A model generated the notes under the pieces. That model was not told where the DNA came from. It saw nothing but the letters and a program-made list of their open reading frames with translations, and did not search any database. Shown here piece after piece: positions 16,580 to 24,854 of a stretch of 32,490 nucleotides of DNA. The stretch spans positions 1-32,490 of the forward strand of contig CAMPGT010000011.1 in assembly GCA_946885665.1 (NCBI GenBank). The letters are read 5' to 3'. A program made the position numbers and the translations under genes. Each line of letters opens with the position of its first letter. Position 1 is the stretch's first letter. The stretch comes from an uncultured Chitinophagaceae bacterium (GTDB taxonomy: Bacteria; Bacteroidota; Bacteroidia; Chitinophagales; Chitinophagaceae).

Positions 16580-17887
16580 TTATTCCAGCGATCCCTTTAA
16601 CCGCAGCAGCTCGGTTTCGGCCAGCTTGGTGTTGTATCGGGCGGCAATGAGCCTGTTGTACGCCTGCTCGAGACTGATCTGCGCATCTCTTAATTCAAGA
16701 TAAGTGGACACCCCCTGCCTGAACCGTTCCAGCGCGATGAAAACGTTTTCTTTGGCGAGTGAAATATTCTCCTCCTCGAGTTGCAAAGCTTTTTTCTGGT
16801 AGGCGTAATCCTTATACGAGTTGCTGATGCCCAGTTCTACCCGCGATTTCTGCGTGTCGTATGCGATCTTGTTGTATTCGATGTCGAGGCCGGCCTGCTT
16901 AATGAGCCGCCGCGTATTGAACCCGTTGAGAATGGGTATTGTTGCCGTGAAGCCGTAATTGAAGCCCTTATTCAGGCTGAATATCGGCTGGAACTCGGGG
17001 TTGACCACCTTTGCATTGTTGGTGCGCCCGAAATTATAAGCAGAATTAAATTGTACCGTTGGAAACAGCCCGGCCTTTCTTTCCCTGAGGGCCAGTTTGG
17101 CAATCTCGATGGTTTTCTGACTGGCCAGCAGACCGGGATTTGTTTTTTCAAAGTCATGAGCAATCTCTCCATATTGCAACCCGAGGTTGATCGGTATGCT
17201 GTCGGATACATCATAAGCAGTGTTGATGGGCAGTCCGATCACCTGGTTAAGCTGCTCGATGAGCTGCTGGATGAGCGTTTCTTCCTGCATCCTGGCCGCC
17301 TTTTGCGCATTAAGGTCAACCTTTGCCTGCAGCAGTTCCGGCTTGTTGCCCATTCCCACGGATAATTTCTTTTCGGCCAGCTCAACACGTTCCTGGTTAA
17401 TCGTCATGAGCGTGTCCAACGCCCGCAGTTGTTGTTTCTGGCGAACAATATTGTAATAATTGTTGATGACGGCGGCAATCGAATTCACCACCTGCGTTTT
17501 GACGTTGGCCTCGCCCAGTTCCTTCAGCTCTCCGAGCCGGTTTCTCGTGGCAAACATGCGCAGCCCGTCGAATAATGTCCAGTCAAGGCTCACCGCCGCA
17601 GAGATGTTGCGCGAGTTCACGTTGGCGCTTCGTTTACGGCCGTCGGTAAAATTCTGCCGCTGGTTATTGTCGTTCCACACTGTTCCGGCCTCGCCGTTGA
17701 GTTGCGGCAAAAAGCCGGCGTTGGCATACCGGTAGTCTACCGCAAACGACTCCGACTCATTCTTTACCAGCAGAATGTCGTAGTTGTTTTTCAGTGCGGT
17801 ACCGATGGCTTCTTCAATGGAAAGGACCTTTTGTGCATGTGCAGGAATGAAAGAGCACAGTAATACCAATAATTTGAAAATCCTCAT
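16580..17887 (-). CDS. TolC-family outer-membrane efflux protein
   Basis: From the ATG at 17887 the protein has 435 residues with signal peptide MRIFKLLVLLCSFIPAHAQ. An ATG at 17926 would add 13 polar residues and overlap the pump gene by 26 bases, so it was not chosen. The mature protein shows the two-fold TolC repeat. Each half has long amphipathic helices (for example LAEKKLSVGMGNKPELLQAKVDL and FIALERFRQGVSTYLELRDA in the second) and short beta segments. It forms the trimeric outer-membrane channel of a tripartite pump. It is the last gene of the RND operon, 13 bases after the inner-membrane pump. Confidence 0.92.
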   Translation of the reverse strand: MRIFKLLVLLCSFIPAHAQKVLSIEEAIGTALKNNYDILLVKNESESFAVDYRYANAGFLPQLNGEAGTVWNDNNQRQNFTDGRKRSANVNSRNISAAVSLDWTLFDGLRMFATRNRLGELKELGEANVKTQVVNSIAAVINNYYNIVRQKQQLRALDTLMTINQERVELAEKKLSVGMGNKPELLQAKVDLNAQKAARMQEETLIQQLIEQLNQVIGLPINTAYDVSDSIPINLGLQYGEIAHDFEKTNPGLLASQKTIEIAKLALRERKAGLFPTVQFNSAYNFGRTNNAKVVNPEFQPIFSLNKGFNYGFTATIPILNGFNTRRLIKQAGLDIEYNKIAYDTQKSRVELGISNSYKDYAYQKKALQLEEENISLAKENVFIALERFRQGVSTYLELRDAQISLEQAYNRLIAARYNTKLAETELLRLKGSLE

Positions 17888-17900
17888 TATTTCAAAAAGT

Positions 17901-20900
17901 TTATGCGCGCTGTGATTCCTTTTCATCCAGTAATTGCATGCCGGATTTCTTTGCCTTCCTCGACAGGAAAGAATACATGGCAGGGATCACATACAGTGTT
18001 AATACAAGTGAAAACAATATTCCGCCCACGAGTACGATACCCAATGGTATCCTCGAGGTGGCGGCGGCGCCAAGTGAAAGCGCAATCGGAAGAGCGCCGA
18101 GCGACATGGTAAGGCTCGTCATTAAGATCGGGCGCATACGCGCAGTGGCCGCCTCGGTAACCGCCTGTATTTTTGTAAGGCCCGCTTCACGTTTTTTATT
18201 GGCGAACTCAACGATCAGGATACCGTTCTTGGTAACCAGGCCAATGAGCATGATCATGCCTATTTGGGAGAAGATATTCAGCGTCTGACCAAATATCCAC
18301 AATGAAAGCACCGCACCGGCGATTGCCAGCGGAACGGTGATCATGATAACGAACGGGTCGATGAAACTTTCAAACTGCGCGGCCAGCACCAGGAATATCA
18401 GCATCAGCGCGAGCAGGAAAGCGAACATGGTGTTGCCGGAACTTTCTGCAAAATCTCTCGACGAGCCGGAAAGGCTGGTGGAGAATGATTCATCGAGCAG
18501 CCGGTCGGATATCGCCTGCATCGCCTTGATACCGTCACCAAGCGTTTTGCCCGGCGCTAGTCCGGCAGAAACCGTTGCCGATTTGTACCGGTTGTAGTGA
18601 TAGATAGTGGGCGGGGTAGTTTGTTCAGTAATGGAGACGAGGTTGTCAAGCGAGATGATCTCATCCCTGTTGTTGCGAACGAATATGCTTTTCAGGTCGG
18701 TGGGGTCGTCCCTTTCGTTTCGTGCCACCTGTCCCATTACCTGGTATTGCTTTCCGTCTTTCAGGAAATATCCGAGCCGGCGGTTACTGAGCGCAAGCTG
18801 CAATGTTTGGGAGATATCATTTACGCTCACGCCGAGCTCACTGGCTTTAAGGCGGTTGATATTGATGTTCAGTTCGGGCTTATTGAATTTGAGGTCCACA
18901 TCGATCCCTTCAAAGGTCGGGTCGTTATCGGCCTCGTTCATGAACTCGGGAAGCACCTTGGCGATCTTGTCGAAATCATTGTTCTGCAGAACGAACTGCA
19001 CGGGCAATCCCCCGCGGCGGCTCACCTGGATAGTTTGTTCTTCTATTGCAAAAGCTTTCCCTTCCGGAAAGTTTTTCATGTTCCGCTGTATCATCTCCAA
19101 AATTTCATGCTGCGACCGCTGCCGGTTCCGGGGCTCTGTTAGTGTTATCCTCACGAAGCCGGAGTTTACCGAACCGCTGCCCGAGAAGCCCGGCGCCGTT
19201 ACGCTCAGATCAGACACATATTCCGGAATGGAATCCATCACAAACTGGTTCAGCCTGTCGATGTACCTGTCCATGTAGTCGAAGGAAGTTCCTTCGGGCG
19301 CAGTTACCTGCAACCTGATCTGGCTCCTGTCTTCAAGCGGCGCCAGCTCCGATGGGATCGTTCGTCCGATGAAATAAATAATGCCGCCGCAGGCAAGAAC
19401 GATGACTATCGCCAGCCAGCGTGCCGACATGAACTTCTGCAACGAAGAATGATAACCATTTTCCATCGCGCGGAAAAACGGTTCGGTTTTGCGGTAGAAC
19501 CAGGAGTGTTTGTGTACGCGCCGCGTAAGCTTAACACTCAGCACCGGCGTTAGCGTAAGCGACACGAACGCAGAAATCAGTACCGCTCCGGCCACCACAA
19601 TACCGAATTCGCGGAACAGCCTGCCCACAAACCCCTGCAGGAAGATGATGGGCAAAAAGATCACCGCCAGCGTGATGGAAGTGGCGATGACGGCAAAGAA
19701 TATTTCTTTTGCACCTTCACGTGCCGCCTGGTATTTGGGTACGCCTTTTTCAAGCTTTTTGTAAATATTTTCCGTCACCACAATGCCGTCGTCCACCACC
19801 AGGCCGGTGGCGAGCACGATCCCCAGCAGCGTGAGCACGTTGATCGTGAACCCGCTGAGGTACATAATGAAGAATGTGCCGATTAACGACACGGGGATAT
19901 CTATCAAGGGACGAAGCGCTATCAGCCAGTCGCGGAAAAACAGGTAGATCACCAGCACAACCAGGATAAATGAAATGATCAGTGTTTCTTCCACTTCGGT
20001 GATGGACTTCTTAATGAAAGCTGCCTTGTCCATCGCAATGTCCAGCTTAATATCGTCGGGAACATCCTTCCGGAGCTGTTCCAGCCTTTTGTAGAATTCA
20101 TCGGATATCGCCACGTAATTGGCGCCGGGCTGCGGCACAAGCGCCAGGGCGATCATCGGGATGCCGCTTTCTTTCAACACCGTTTCTTCGTTTTCCGGTC
20201 CGAGCACCGCTTCGCCGATCTGTTTGAGGCGGATGTCGGCGCCATTCACATTTTTGATGATCACATTGTTGAAATCGTCTTCGGTGACGAGCCGGCCGAA
20301 CGTACGCACGGATAGTTCCGTAGCGTTGCCGGCAATCTTGCCGGAGGGCAGCTCTACGTTTTCGCGGGCAAGCGCCGCTTCCACATCGGCGGGAGTGAGC
20401 TTGTAGGCGCTAAGTTTTGCCGGGTCGAACCAGATGCGCATAGCGTATCTTTTTTCACCCCATATCTGGATGCCGCTCACGCCGGGGATAGTTTGCAGCC
20501 GCTCGAGCAAAACGTTGGTACCGTATTCGGTGATTTCGAGCTGGTTGCGGCTGTTGCTCTGCACGGTCATGGCGATGATGGATTGCGCGCTGGCATCGGC
20601 CTTGGACACGACGGGCGGCGCATCAAGATCTTCGGGAAGGTCGCGCATGGCGCGGGATACTTTGTCGCGAACATCATTCGCAGCAGCTTCGAGGTCTATG
20701 TTGAGGTCGAACTCTACATTAATGCTGCTCATGCCCTGGCTGCTGGACGAGGTGATATTTTTAATACCGGCAATGCCATTGATGCCTTTTTCAAGCGGTT
20801 CGGTGATCTGTGATTCGATGATCTCGGCATTGGCGCCGGCATAGTTGGTGCGTACGTTAATATTGGGAGGGTCGATGGCGGGGTAGTCCCGAACGCCGAG

Positions 20901-20993
20901 GAAATCAAATCCTATAATGCCAAACAACACGATGATAATGCTCATCACCGTGGCGAGGACCGGTCTTCTTAAGCTTAACTCGGAAATGTTCAT
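17901..20993 (-). CDS. RND efflux pump inner-membrane subunit (AcrB/HAE1 family)
   Basis: A 1030-residue protein of full RND length: N-terminal membrane segment, periplasmic porter loop, six-helix block, second loop and six-helix block. The proton-relay residues are present: Asp401-Asp402 in GLVVDDGIVVTEN and Lys922 in GLVTKNGILIVE. The opening MNISELSLRRPVLATV and PAIDPPNINVRTNYAGA are characteristic of the HAE1 hydrophobe/amphiphile exporters. It pumps compounds such as drugs, bile salts or dyes using the proton gradient; specificity cannot be told. It follows the adaptor by 44 bases and precedes tolC by 13. Confidence 0.95.
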   Translation of the reverse strand: MNISELSLRRPVLATVMSIIIVLFGIIGFDFLGVRDYPAIDPPNINVRTNYAGANAEIIESQITEPLEKGINGIAGIKNITSSSSQGMSSINVEFDLNIDLEAAANDVRDKVSRAMRDLPEDLDAPPVVSKADASAQSIIAMTVQSNSRNQLEITEYGTNVLLERLQTIPGVSGIQIWGEKRYAMRIWFDPAKLSAYKLTPADVEAALARENVELPSGKIAGNATELSVRTFGRLVTEDDFNNVIIKNVNGADIRLKQIGEAVLGPENEETVLKESGIPMIALALVPQPGANYVAISDEFYKRLEQLRKDVPDDIKLDIAMDKAAFIKKSITEVEETLIISFILVVLVIYLFFRDWLIALRPLIDIPVSLIGTFFIMYLSGFTINVLTLLGIVLATGLVVDDGIVVTENIYKKLEKGVPKYQAAREGAKEIFFAVIATSITLAVIFLPIIFLQGFVGRLFREFGIVVAGAVLISAFVSLTLTPVLSVKLTRRVHKHSWFYRKTEPFFRAMENGYHSSLQKFMSARWLAIVIVLACGGIIYFIGRTIPSELAPLEDRSQIRLQVTAPEGTSFDYMDRYIDRLNQFVMDSIPEYVSDLSVTAPGFSGSGSVNSGFVRITLTEPRNRQRSQHEILEMIQRNMKNFPEGKAFAIEEQTIQVSRRGGLPVQFVLQNNDFDKIAKVLPEFMNEADNDPTFEGIDVDLKFNKPELNININRLKASELGVSVNDISQTLQLALSNRRLGYFLKDGKQYQVMGQVARNERDDPTDLKSIFVRNNRDEIISLDNLVSITEQTTPPTIYHYNRYKSATVSAGLAPGKTLGDGIKAMQAISDRLLDESFSTSLSGSSRDFAESSGNTMFAFLLALMLIFLVLAAQFESFIDPFVIMITVPLAIAGAVLSLWIFGQTLNIFSQIGMIMLIGLVTKNGILIVEFANKKREAGLTKIQAVTEAATARMRPILMTSLTMSLGALPIALSLGAAATSRIPLGIVLVGGILFSLVLTLYVIPAMYSFLSRKAKKSGMQLLDEKESQRA

Positions 20994-21037
20994 ACGGTTC
21001 TTTTCGACGTTTTCTTTTTAGTGCACCTTGCGGATCA

Positions 21038-22096
21038 TCACCTCACTTTTGTCAGCACCACTTTGCTTTCGGGTTTAATGGCCAGCAGGGCGGTGATGAT
21101 CACGGTATCTCCGGCGTTCAGTCCGTCGAGTATCTGCACATAGCTCGAATCACGGATGCCTGTTCTCACGACCCTGAAGTCGGGTTTGGCGTTGTGATAA
21201 ACGACGACGCTTTTGTTGCGCGCCTCGGGTATCACCGCCTGTGTTGGCACCACCAGTTGCTCCTCGTTGTGGCCGAACTGCAGCGACACCTTCGCGAACG
21301 CGCCGGGCACCAGCTCGGCCGAATGGTCGTTCACTACCGCCCTCACCCTCAGGCTCCTCGTGTTGGCCTCAATAATAGCTTCCGTCGCCATTACCGTGGC
21401 CCTGAACTTTTTCGGAATTCCTTCCACCGAAAACGACACCTGCCTTCCCTTCGCCATGTTGTCGCTGTATTTTTCAGGAACAGTGAATTCCAGTTTCAGG
21501 TTCTTCACCTGGCTGATGGTGGTAAGGATATTGGCAGGGCTCACATAGGCTCCCAGGCTGATGTTCTTCAATCCTACCTTTCCGGTGTACGGGGCTACGA
21601 TGCGCGTTTTGCCAATGTCAACCTTCACCATTTCGATGTCGGCCTTGAGGTTGCTGGCCTGCAGTTGGCTGAGGTCGAACTCCTGCTGGCTGATGCCGCT
21701 GATGGCAAGCAGTGCCTGCTGCCTTTCGACGGTCTTCTCGGCTATCGAGAGTTGCACCTCCAGCTTTTTTAGCTGCGCCTGCAGGTCGCCGTCGAACAGC
21801 CTGGCGAGCAGGGTGCCCTTGTTCACCACGCGGCCCTCGGGAATATTCAGCTCCACGAGCCGGCCGGAAATTTCGGGCCGTATTTCGGTTGTTTCATAAG
21901 GCATGAGGGTGCCGGGCATTTCAATGTTCTCTGCAAGGGAACGGGATCTTACCACAAAGCCCTCGGCTTCAAGATAGGCGTTAGCAGAACGGGAACGGGT
22001 GGGAGAATCTGACTTCTTTTCCTGAGTACAGGATACTGATACGACCAATGCCAAAACACTTAAATACCGCGCCACTGGAAACTTGACTGAGCTCAT
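21038..22096 (-). CDS. RND efflux periplasmic adaptor (membrane fusion) lipoprotein
   Basis: From the ATG at 22096 the protein is 352 residues; a TTG three codons upstream is the other option. A signal peptide ends in a lipobox at Cys23 (VSVSC). The lipoyl/barrel-sandwich part (EISGRLVELNIPEGRVVNKG) is split by a short alpha hairpin rich in Gln, Leu and Lys. The second lipoyl half (RIVAPYTGKVGLKNISLGAYV) and beta-barrel and membrane-proximal domains follow. This is the MdtA/AcrA type of adaptor, linking pump to TolC. It is the first gene of the efflux operon. No TetR or MarR regulator is adjacent. Confidence 0.93.
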   Translation of the reverse strand: MSSVKFPVARYLSVLALVVSVSCTQEKKSDSPTRSRSANAYLEAEGFVVRSRSLAENIEMPGTLMPYETTEIRPEISGRLVELNIPEGRVVNKGTLLARLFDGDLQAQLKKLEVQLSIAEKTVERQQALLAISGISQQEFDLSQLQASNLKADIEMVKVDIGKTRIVAPYTGKVGLKNISLGAYVSPANILTTISQVKNLKLEFTVPEKYSDNMAKGRQVSFSVEGIPKKFRATVMATEAIIEANTRSLRVRAVVNDHSAELVPGAFAKVSLQFGHNEEQLVVPTQAVIPEARNKSVVVYHNAKPDFRVVRTGIRDSSYVQILDGLNAGDTVIITALLAIKPESKVVLTKVR

Positions 22097-22131
22097 GTGA
22101 TTCAATTCAGCTATAAAATTAAAGTTTATCC

Positions 22132-22152
22132 CACTTAGACGCCCTTTAAGTG
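22132..22152 (-). terminator. Weak hairpin after purK
   Basis: CACTTA (22132-22137) and TAAGTG (22147-22152) form a 6-bp stem with a 9-base loop, 17 bases beyond the purK stop codon. There is no clear T-run, so termination is only a possibility. Confidence 0.22.
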
Positions 22153-22168
22153 TAAATCATTCACGCAG

Positions 22169-23296
22169 TTACATTTTACTTTTCACATGTAGATTTTTTC
22201 TGATACGGTGCGCATCATAGATCAGATCCGACCTGTTGGAACCCATGATCGTAACATGCCCCATTTTTCTTCCGGGCCTTGTCTGTTTCTTGCCATAGAG
22301 GTGCACAAACACATTTTCCATGCGAAGCACCTCGGCCAATCCTTCGTAGTCGGCGTCGCCCGCAAAACCGTCTTCGCCCAGGAGGTTGACAATAGCCGCC
22401 GGCATGATGGCGCGGGTATTACCCAGCGGATAGTCGAGCATGATGCGCCAGAGCATGTCGAACTGTGAGCTGTAACAGGCCTCGATGGTGTGATGGCCGC
22501 TGTTATGCACGCGTGGGGCAGTCTCGTTCACATACACTTCGCCGTTATTGTCAACGAACAGTTCAACAGCGAAGATGCCGGGGCTCTTCAACCCCTTCAC
22601 CACCTGCAATGCGATCGCTTCAATTTTCCACTTCGCCACGTCGCTAATGTCGGCAGGGCTGATCTGGTAATCGAGCAGGTTCAGCGCCGGGTCGAAGATC
22701 ATATCCACCGGCGGATACAGCGCTACTTCGCCTTTTTGGTTGATGGCAACGATCTGCGCTACTTCGCGGGAAATGTCGACCATTTTTTCGAGCACAGCAG
22801 GCGCATTGAAGCCTTTATCGATATCGTCCTTTCTTTTGATCACCTGCACACCGCGGCCGTCGTAGCCGCCTTCCGCGATTTTATGCACGGCGGGCAGGAA
22901 CGATGTATGCTGTGCCAGCTCGTCCAGGTTTTTTGTGATGATAAATGAAGGAGACGGAATATTAAGCTGTTTGTAAAACTCTTTTTGTTCGATCTTGTTT
23001 TTGATAATGCGAAGCGCTGCCGGTTTGGGATAGATGACCACGCCTTCCGCTTCAAGCTTTTCAAGTGCCTCCACGTTCACCGATTCTATTTCGATGGTGA
23101 GCGCGTCGAGATCTTTTCCAAAGTGGTAAACGTCGTCGAAATTTCGGATGTCGCCCACTGTGAAATGGTGGCACAGGTGCGCCGCCGGGCATGCCGGATC
23201 GTTTTCGAGTACATATGTTTGCACAGGGTAGTTGGCGGCTGCCTGCAGCAGCATCCTGCCCAACTGTCCTCCTCCCAGAATTCCGGCTTTAACCAT
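22169..23296 (-). CDS. purK: 5-(carboxyamino)imidazole ribonucleotide synthase
   Basis: From the ATG at 23296 the protein is 375 residues, the usual PurK length; an upstream TTG at 23314 precedes the conserved start and was rejected. It opens with the preATP-grasp loop KAGILGGGQLGRML. The ATP-grasp core has KIAEGGYDGRG (about 139-149), where ATP lies over the glycine-rich loop, and NETAPRVHNSGH, a PurK hallmark near the metal site. PurK uses ATP and bicarbonate to carboxylate AIR to N5-CAIR in purine synthesis; purE is not in the window. A perfect -7 promoter element lies just upstream, so it is probably transcribed alone or with the efflux genes 72 bases further on. Confidence 0.95.
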   Translation of the reverse strand: MVKAGILGGGQLGRMLLQAAANYPVQTYVLENDPACPAAHLCHHFTVGDIRNFDDVYHFGKDLDALTIEIESVNVEALEKLEAEGVVIYPKPAALRIIKNKIEQKEFYKQLNIPSPSFIITKNLDELAQHTSFLPAVHKIAEGGYDGRGVQVIKRKDDIDKGFNAPAVLEKMVDISREVAQIVAINQKGEVALYPPVDMIFDPALNLLDYQISPADISDVAKWKIEAIALQVVKGLKSPGIFAVELFVDNNGEVYVNETAPRVHNSGHHTIEACYSSQFDMLWRIMLDYPLGNTRAIMPAAIVNLLGEDGFAGDADYEGLAEVLRMENVFVHLYGKKQTRPGRKMGHVTIMGSNRSDLIYDAHRIRKNLHVKSKM

Positions 23297-23311
23297 ATCA
23301 AAAAATTCGGG

Positions 23312-23342
23312 CAAATATAATCAAGTGAAGAAAGTATTTTAA
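23312..23342 (-). promoter_or_regulatory. Bacteroidota promoter for purK
   Basis: On the minus strand TATATTTG (23319 to 23312) matches TAnnTTTG exactly and sits 15 bases upstream of the ATG. A TTA triplet (23342 to 23340) precedes it by 20 bases, close to the -33 TTG. The -33 box is imperfect. Confidence 0.5.
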
Positions 23343-23354
23343 CTTTATCGCTCG

Positions 23355-23450
23355 ATGCGGCCCGATTATCCCCATAAAATTTTCACCGACCACCGGGTCA
23401 CGTACTGCCTCCTGATGATTGCACTGGCAATGGATACGTTAATGTTCTGA
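23355..23450 (+). CDS. Possible 31-residue hydrophobic small ORF before hpd
   Basis: ATG at 23355 opens a 31-codon frame ending in TGA at 23448-23450, with the hydrophobic stretch YCLLMIALAM near its end. A TAACTTTA element (one mismatch from TAnnTTTG) lies 7 bases upstream at 23340-23347. There is no homologue I recognise and no Shine-Dalgarno sequence. It could be a leader peptide for the downstream hpd, a small membrane protein, or chance. Confidence 0.2.
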   Translation: MRPDYPHKIFTDHRVTYCLLMIALAMDTLMF

Positions 23451-23499
23451 TCGCACGCTTTCTCCATCATTTATTTTCTGATCACAAAAATTAACGATC

Positions 23500-24630
23500 A
23501 TGCCTACCGCTACGACCGCGGAAACCCAGTCCGCTGCACAAAAAGATTTTCTTCCGCTGCTGGGAACCGACTACGTTGAATTCTATACCGGCAATGCAAA
23601 GCAGGCCGCACATTTTTATAAAACCACATTCGGTTTCCAGTCTGTTGCCTACGCCGGACCAGAAACCGGCATGCGCGACAAGGTGAGCTATGTGATTGGC
23701 CAAAACAAACTGACATTCGTTCTCACCACTTCTCTTCGCAATGATGACGACATCGCTGCTCATGTATTCAGGCATGGCGACGGTGTGAAGTGCCTGTCGC
23801 TGCGCGTGGAAGATGCCGAGAGCGCGTGGATCGAAACCACCCGGCGCGGTGCGGTGAGTTACCTCGAGCCCCTGCGCCTCACCGATGAATTTGGCGAAGT
23901 GGTGATGAGCGGCATCCGCACCTATGGCGAAACCGTTCATCTTTTTATTGAGAGAAAAAATTACAGCGGTCCCTTCATGCCGGGGTTCGTGAAATGGGAA
24001 TCTTCCTGCAACCCATCGCCAACCGGTCTTCTTTATGTTGATCATTGCGTGGGCAATGTGGGGTGGGGCCAGATGAACCGCTGGGTGAAATTTTACGAGG
24101 ACGTGATGGGTTTCAAAAACATCCTGACATTCGACGACGATGACATTTCCACGGAATACTCTGCGCTGATGAGCAAGGTGATGAGCAATGGCAACGGCTT
24201 CGTGAAGTTCCCGATCAATGAGCCGGCGGAAGGAAAGAAAAAATCGCAGGTGGAGGAGTATCTCGATTTCTACCACGGCGAGGGCGTGCAGCACGTGGCC
24301 ATCGCCACGTCAAATATCATTGAAACGGTGAATATGCTCCGCGACCGGGGCATTGAGTTTTTGAAGGTGCCCGGCAATTATTATGACCACTTGCCGGAAA
24401 GGGTGGGAGTGATAGACGAGGAGCTGGCGCCCCTGCGGGAGCTGGGCATACTGGTTGACCGCGATGAGGAGGGTTACCTGCTGCAGATCTTCACCAAGCC
24501 ATTACAGGACAGGCCCACGTTGTTCTTCGAGATCATCCAGCGCAAAGGGGCGAAGAGTTTTGGCAAGGGCAACTTCAAGGCGCTTTTCGAAGCGATCGAG
24601 CGGGAACAGGAGCGCAGGGGGAATCTTTGA
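23500..24630 (+). CDS. hpd: 4-hydroxyphenylpyruvate dioxygenase
   Basis: A 376-residue cytosolic enzyme of full HPPD length. Two vicinal-oxygen-chelate halves are visible: DYVEFYTGNAKQAAHFYKTT near residue 24-43 and the iron-binding C-terminal half. The facial triad is His182 (YVDHCVGNVGWG), His265 (EGVQHVAIAT) and Glu344 (LFFEIIQRKGAKSFGKGNF). The C-terminal helix region, with GNFKALFEAIE, is diagnostic and separates it from hydroxymandelate synthase. It converts 4-hydroxyphenylpyruvate to homogentisate in tyrosine catabolism. No homogentisate dioxygenase is in the window. The nearest gene upstream is purK, divergent, with a gap of about 200 bases. Confidence 0.97.
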   Translation: MPTATTAETQSAAQKDFLPLLGTDYVEFYTGNAKQAAHFYKTTFGFQSVAYAGPETGMRDKVSYVIGQNKLTFVLTTSLRNDDDIAAHVFRHGDGVKCLSLRVEDAESAWIETTRRGAVSYLEPLRLTDEFGEVVMSGIRTYGETVHLFIERKNYSGPFMPGFVKWESSCNPSPTGLLYVDHCVGNVGWGQMNRWVKFYEDVMGFKNILTFDDDDISTEYSALMSKVMSNGNGFVKFPINEPAEGKKKSQVEEYLDFYHGEGVQHVAIATSNIIETVNMLRDRGIEFLKVPGNYYDHLPERVGVIDEELAPLRELGILVDRDEEGYLLQIFTKPLQDRPTLFFEIIQRKGAKSFGKGNFKALFEAIEREQERRGNL

Positions 24631-24635
24631 GAGAA

Positions 24636-24654
24636 GACGGGAGACGGGAGATGG
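24636..24654. repeat. Heptad tandem repeat after hpd
   Basis: GACGGGA occurs twice in a row (24636-24649) and is followed by the decayed start of a third unit (GATGG), beginning 5 bases after the hpd stop codon. It is the same GGGAG-type heptad as at 30995-31015. Confidence 0.6.
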
Positions 24655-24689
24655 TTTTAACTTTTAGGTTTTGCCAGAGAACAACGTTT

Positions 24690-24726
24690 CCCCCGCTGGC
24701 GGGAGTGGCGCCGAAGGCGACGGGGG
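24690..24726. repeat. GC-rich cloverleaf (REP-like) intergenic element
   Basis: CCCCCG (24690-24695) pairs with CGGGGG (24721-24726). Between them is CGCC-GAA-GGCG (24709-24719), and a competing 5' hairpin CCCGC-TG-GCGGG lies at 24692-24703. The stems together can fold into nested or alternative hairpins. It resembles the dispersed intergenic elements common in Chitinophagaceae genomes; only one copy is in this window. It is far more GC-rich than its AT-rich flanks. Confidence 0.55.
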
Positions 24727-24819
24727 TGGACCGGTAATCAGCAAAGACGTGGAAACTCTCCCGCCTCACGTTCTTCACATCTGTATATAAACTAATTTCT
24801 TAACAGAATTTTTCTGTGG

Positions 24820-24827
24820 TAATTTCG
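24820..24827 (+). promoter_or_regulatory. Candidate -7 element of the L,D-transpeptidase gene
   Basis: TAATTTCG differs from TAnnTTTG at one position and lies 27 bases upstream of the ATG at 24855. A CAGAA-TTT-TTCTG inverted repeat is immediately upstream (24804-24816). No ideal -33 TTG is visible. Confidence 0.3.
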
Positions 24828-24854
24828 TTTAAAAGCCGAGCCAGTTACCTATTC

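Noticed and set aside
18607..19278. 223-codon plus-strand frame inside the RND pump gene
   Set aside because: It is antisense to a full-length RND pump with intact proton-relay residues.
23491..24294. 267-codon minus-strand frame opposite hpd
   Set aside because: It overlaps the clearly coding HPPD with its iron ligands and has no domain of its own.
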